DNA of 7,562 bases from DASZHC01 sp035938215 (GTDB taxonomy: Bacteria > Verrucomicrobiota > Verrucomicrobiia > Chthoniobacterales > JAFAMB01): NCBI GenBank assembly GCA_035938215.1, contig DASZHC010000093.1:1-7562 (forward strand). The letters run 5' to 3'. The position numbers and the translations under genes are program-made. Below the pieces are notes generated by a model. The model was not told where the DNA came from and searched no databases. It was given only the letters and a program-made list of their open reading frames with translations. Positions 6,874-7,562 of this stretch are shown here, piece after piece; positions within the stretch are counted from its first letter, which is position 1; each line of letters starts with the position of its first letter.

Positions 6874-7054
6874 GTTTCGATGAGGAAAGCGTTTAGTAAG
6901 AGGGATGAGTTCTGATGGCTCGAATCCATTCATATAGTTACTGCTGTATTTATAGTAAATATGAAATTATTATTTTTGTAGGGCGTCGCGCCATATATTG
7001 CAACTAAAACCTAGTTACGATTTCGTTTCTAAGCCGCTCGCTGACTCATCACCA

Positions 7055-7080
7055 AAAGCTGAGCTGAAATAGCCAGCTTT
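7055..7080. repeat. Hairpin upstream of the inverted repeat
   Basis: AAAGCTG (7055-7061) pairs with CAGCTTT (7074-7080), and GCT (7063-7065) pairs with AGC (7071-7073). Together they make a 10-bp stem with one bulged A at 7062 and a five-base loop. It ends seven bases before the long inverted repeat. No T-tract of note follows on the plus strand; TTTT overlaps its end on the minus strand. Its role is unknown. Confidence 0.45.
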
Positions 7081-7086
7081 CGTTGG

Positions 7087-7157
7087 ATAAGCGCCATAAT
7101 GACGCGGTATAGACGCCGGACATTTTGACGCTCAAAACGAGTCATTATGGCGCATAT
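7087..7157. promoter_or_regulatory. Long inverted repeat, candidate upstream activator site
   Basis: GCGCCATAATGAC (7091-7103) is repeated exactly in inverse orientation as GTCATTATGGCGC (7141-7153). Allowing mismatches, the arms extend to 7087-7105 and 7139-7157 (17 of 19 matching), with a 33-bp spacer. The left arm with its next two bases, GCGCCATAATGACGC, is itself an imperfect dyad (GCGCCA / TGACGC, 5 of 6 pairs). A degenerate relative, GCGGTATAGACGC, follows at 7104-7116. TAGACGC (7110-7116) is inversely repeated at 7163-7169. Paired dyads centred about 130 bp before the predicted transcription start fit binding sites for an enhancer-binding activator. A structural-RNA or mobile-element origin is the alternative. 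Confidence 0.6.
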
Positions 7158-7198
7158 TTGAAGCGTCTACTTTAGAGGTGAAATCGTAATGCTCTTAT

Positions 7199-7211
7199 TA
7201 TCAATGCTTTA
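7199..7211 (+). promoter_or_regulatory. Candidate IHF binding site
   Basis: TATCAATGCTTTA fits the E. coli IHF consensus WATCAANNNNTTR at every specified position. It lies between the inverted repeat and the -24/-12-like element, centred near -49 relative to the predicted start. DNA bending here would bring a distant activator to the polymerase. Whether this host has an IHF with the same specificity is not known. Confidence 0.45.
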
Positions 7212-7227
7212 GGTATTTAGATAAATC

Positions 7228-7243
7228 TGGCACGCGATAAGCT
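7228..7243 (+). promoter_or_regulatory. Candidate sigma-54 (-24/-12) promoter of hsp20
   Basis: TGGCACGCGATAAGCT carries a complete -24 block (CTGGCACG including the base before) and a -12 GC, with the strictly conserved GG-N10-GC spacing (GG 7229-7230, GC 7241-7242). The mismatch to TGGCACG-N4-TTGCW is AA instead of TT just before the GC. Taking the C at 7242 as -12, transcription would start near 7254. That leaves a 30-nt leader that contains the hsp20 ribosome site. Confidence 0.5.
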
Positions 7244-7273
7244 TTGTTTTCTGCTGTCCCTGAAATTTTTAAA

Positions 7274-7279
7274 AGGAGA
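7274..7279 (+). promoter_or_regulatory. Shine-Dalgarno of hsp20
   Basis: AGGAGA ends four nt before ATG 7284 and follows an A/T-rich leader. It is strong support for that start codon, in contrast to most other genes in this window, which have no clear ribosome site. Confidence 0.75.
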
Positions 7280-7283
7280 AGTT

Positions 7284-7562
7284 ATGAACATCGTACGCTA
7301 TCAACGTTATCCCCAAAGCGATCTGTCGGTCGCTTTGGATCGACTCGCTAATATGCGCGAGGAAATGGACCGCGTGTTTGAGTCACCTTTTGGCTCATTC
7401 TTCCGGCCCCTCGCCTCGCTAAGCCGGTGGACTCCCGCAGTGGATGTCTACCACGACAAAGATCAGTTCACCGTCCAAGTCGAACTTCCGGGTTTGAAGA
7501 AGGAAGAGATTGAAATCTCGCTGCACGGCGACACGCTGACGATCGCCGGAGAACGCAAACCC
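7284..7562 (+). CDS. hsp20: Hsp20 / small heat-shock protein, 5' part
   Basis: N-terminal 93 residues of a small heat-shock protein, an ATP-independent holdase chaperone that binds unfolding proteins in the cytoplasm; the window cuts it after a complete codon. The N-terminal arm has an amphipathic stretch, ALDRLANMREEMDRVFE (17-33), and a Phe-rich SPFGSFF (34-40), typical of bacterial class A Hsp20. The alpha-crystallin domain starts around WTPAVDVYHDKDQF (49-62) and continues with VELPGLKKEEIEISL (66-80) and DTLTIAGER (83-91). The rest of the domain and any C-terminal I-x-I motif lie beyond the edge. ATG 7284 is fixed by the adjacent Shine-Dalgarno. The upstream region shows sigma-54-like control elements. 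It is probably unrelated to the glycan cluster. Confidence 0.92.
   Translation, partial: MNIVRYQRYPQSDLSVALDRLANMREEMDRVFESPFGSFFRPLASLSRWTPAVDVYHDKDQFTVQVELPGLKKEEIEISLHGDTLTIAGERKP

Larger units (their letters stand above)
6874..7283. other. Divergent regulatory region between beta-helix and hsp20 genes
   Basis: A 410-bp stretch without a supported gene. Its left part (about 6940-7020) is AT-rich and should hold the promoter of the minus-strand beta-helix gene. A TATAAA on the minus strand at 6949-6954 could be a -10 element but lacks a convincing -35. A hairpin lies at 7055-7080, a long inverted repeat at 7087-7157, an IHF-like site at 7199-7211 and a sigma-54-like promoter at 7228-7243, all described separately. 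The word GCGCCATA also occurs at 6988-6995, matching the inverted-repeat core. Confidence 0.6.

Noticed and set aside
6859..6883. Plus-strand AAGGAGGTG followed by ATG at 6872, a perfect ribosome-site arrangement
   Set aside because: The frame stops after three codons, and the bases are the antisense of the first codons of the signal peptide (Asn-Thr-Ser-Phe); taken as coincidence.
6935..7018. Direct repeat TAGTTAC at 6935-6941 and 7012-7018
   Set aside because: Seven-base repeat in AT-rich DNA, easily due to chance, with no further support.
7087..7157. Miniature inverted-repeat transposable element
   Set aside because: The arms resemble terminal repeats, but the flanks show no target-site duplication and the spacer has no transposon-like features; the position relative to the promoter elements fits regulation better.
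7158..7253. Sigma-32 type heat-shock promoter or CIRCE operator for hsp20
   Set aside because: No CCCCAT-like -10 is found at proper distance from TTGAAG (7158-7163), and no TTAGCACTC-N9-GAGTGCTAA is present.

Overview
The window looks like a bacterial chromosomal segment: about 5.4 kb of a surface-polysaccharide (glycosyltransferase) cluster, then a secreted beta-helix protein gene, then the 5' part of a small heat-shock protein gene. No RNA gene, CRISPR array, insertion sequence or phage gene is visible. A soil-type Verrucomicrobiota (Chthoniobacterales-like) or a similar Gram-negative host is the best guess. It rests on the N-terminal pattern of the beta-helix protein, the style of the first GT4 enzyme, the small protein beside a GT-A-like enzyme, and the patchy use of Shine-Dalgarno sequences. 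This is recognition from memory, not a search result.

Layout. Bases 1-215 hold no convincing gene. Bases 216-3292 are a tight three-gene plus-strand operon: a GT61 (DUF563) glycosyltransferase, a GT4 glycosyltransferase overlapping it by 29 bp, and a class I SAM-dependent methyltransferase overlapping the GT4 gene by 17 bp. A second GT-B glycosyltransferase (3282-4289, minus) converges on the methyltransferase and overlaps its 3' end by 11 bp. From a 131-bp divergent spacer with two small hairpins, the plus-strand pair 4421-4729 (102-aa conserved-looking protein of unknown function) and 4686-5423 (GT-A-like protein) reads outward, with a 44-bp overlap. A 109-bp convergent spacer with a composite dyad separates it from the secreted beta-helix protein (minus, best start at 6873). 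The window ends inside an Hsp20 gene starting at 7284.

Function. The first six genes fit assembly and decoration of an extracellular glycan: sugars added by several GTs and a methyl group added by the methyltransferase. The actual sugars and acceptors cannot be read from sequence. The beta-helix protein carries a signal peptide and probably acts outside the cytoplasm; it may bind or cleave a polysaccharide, but no catalytic motif was recognised.

The most interesting part is the non-coding DNA between the beta-helix and Hsp20 genes (6874-7283). It holds a long inverted repeat (7087-7157), a perfect match to the E. coli IHF consensus (7199-7211), and a -24/-12-like element with correct GG-N10-GC spacing (7228-7243), in that order and at spacings typical of enhancer-dependent sigma-54 promoters. 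This suggests that the small heat-shock gene is controlled by sigma-54 and an unidentified enhancer-binding activator.
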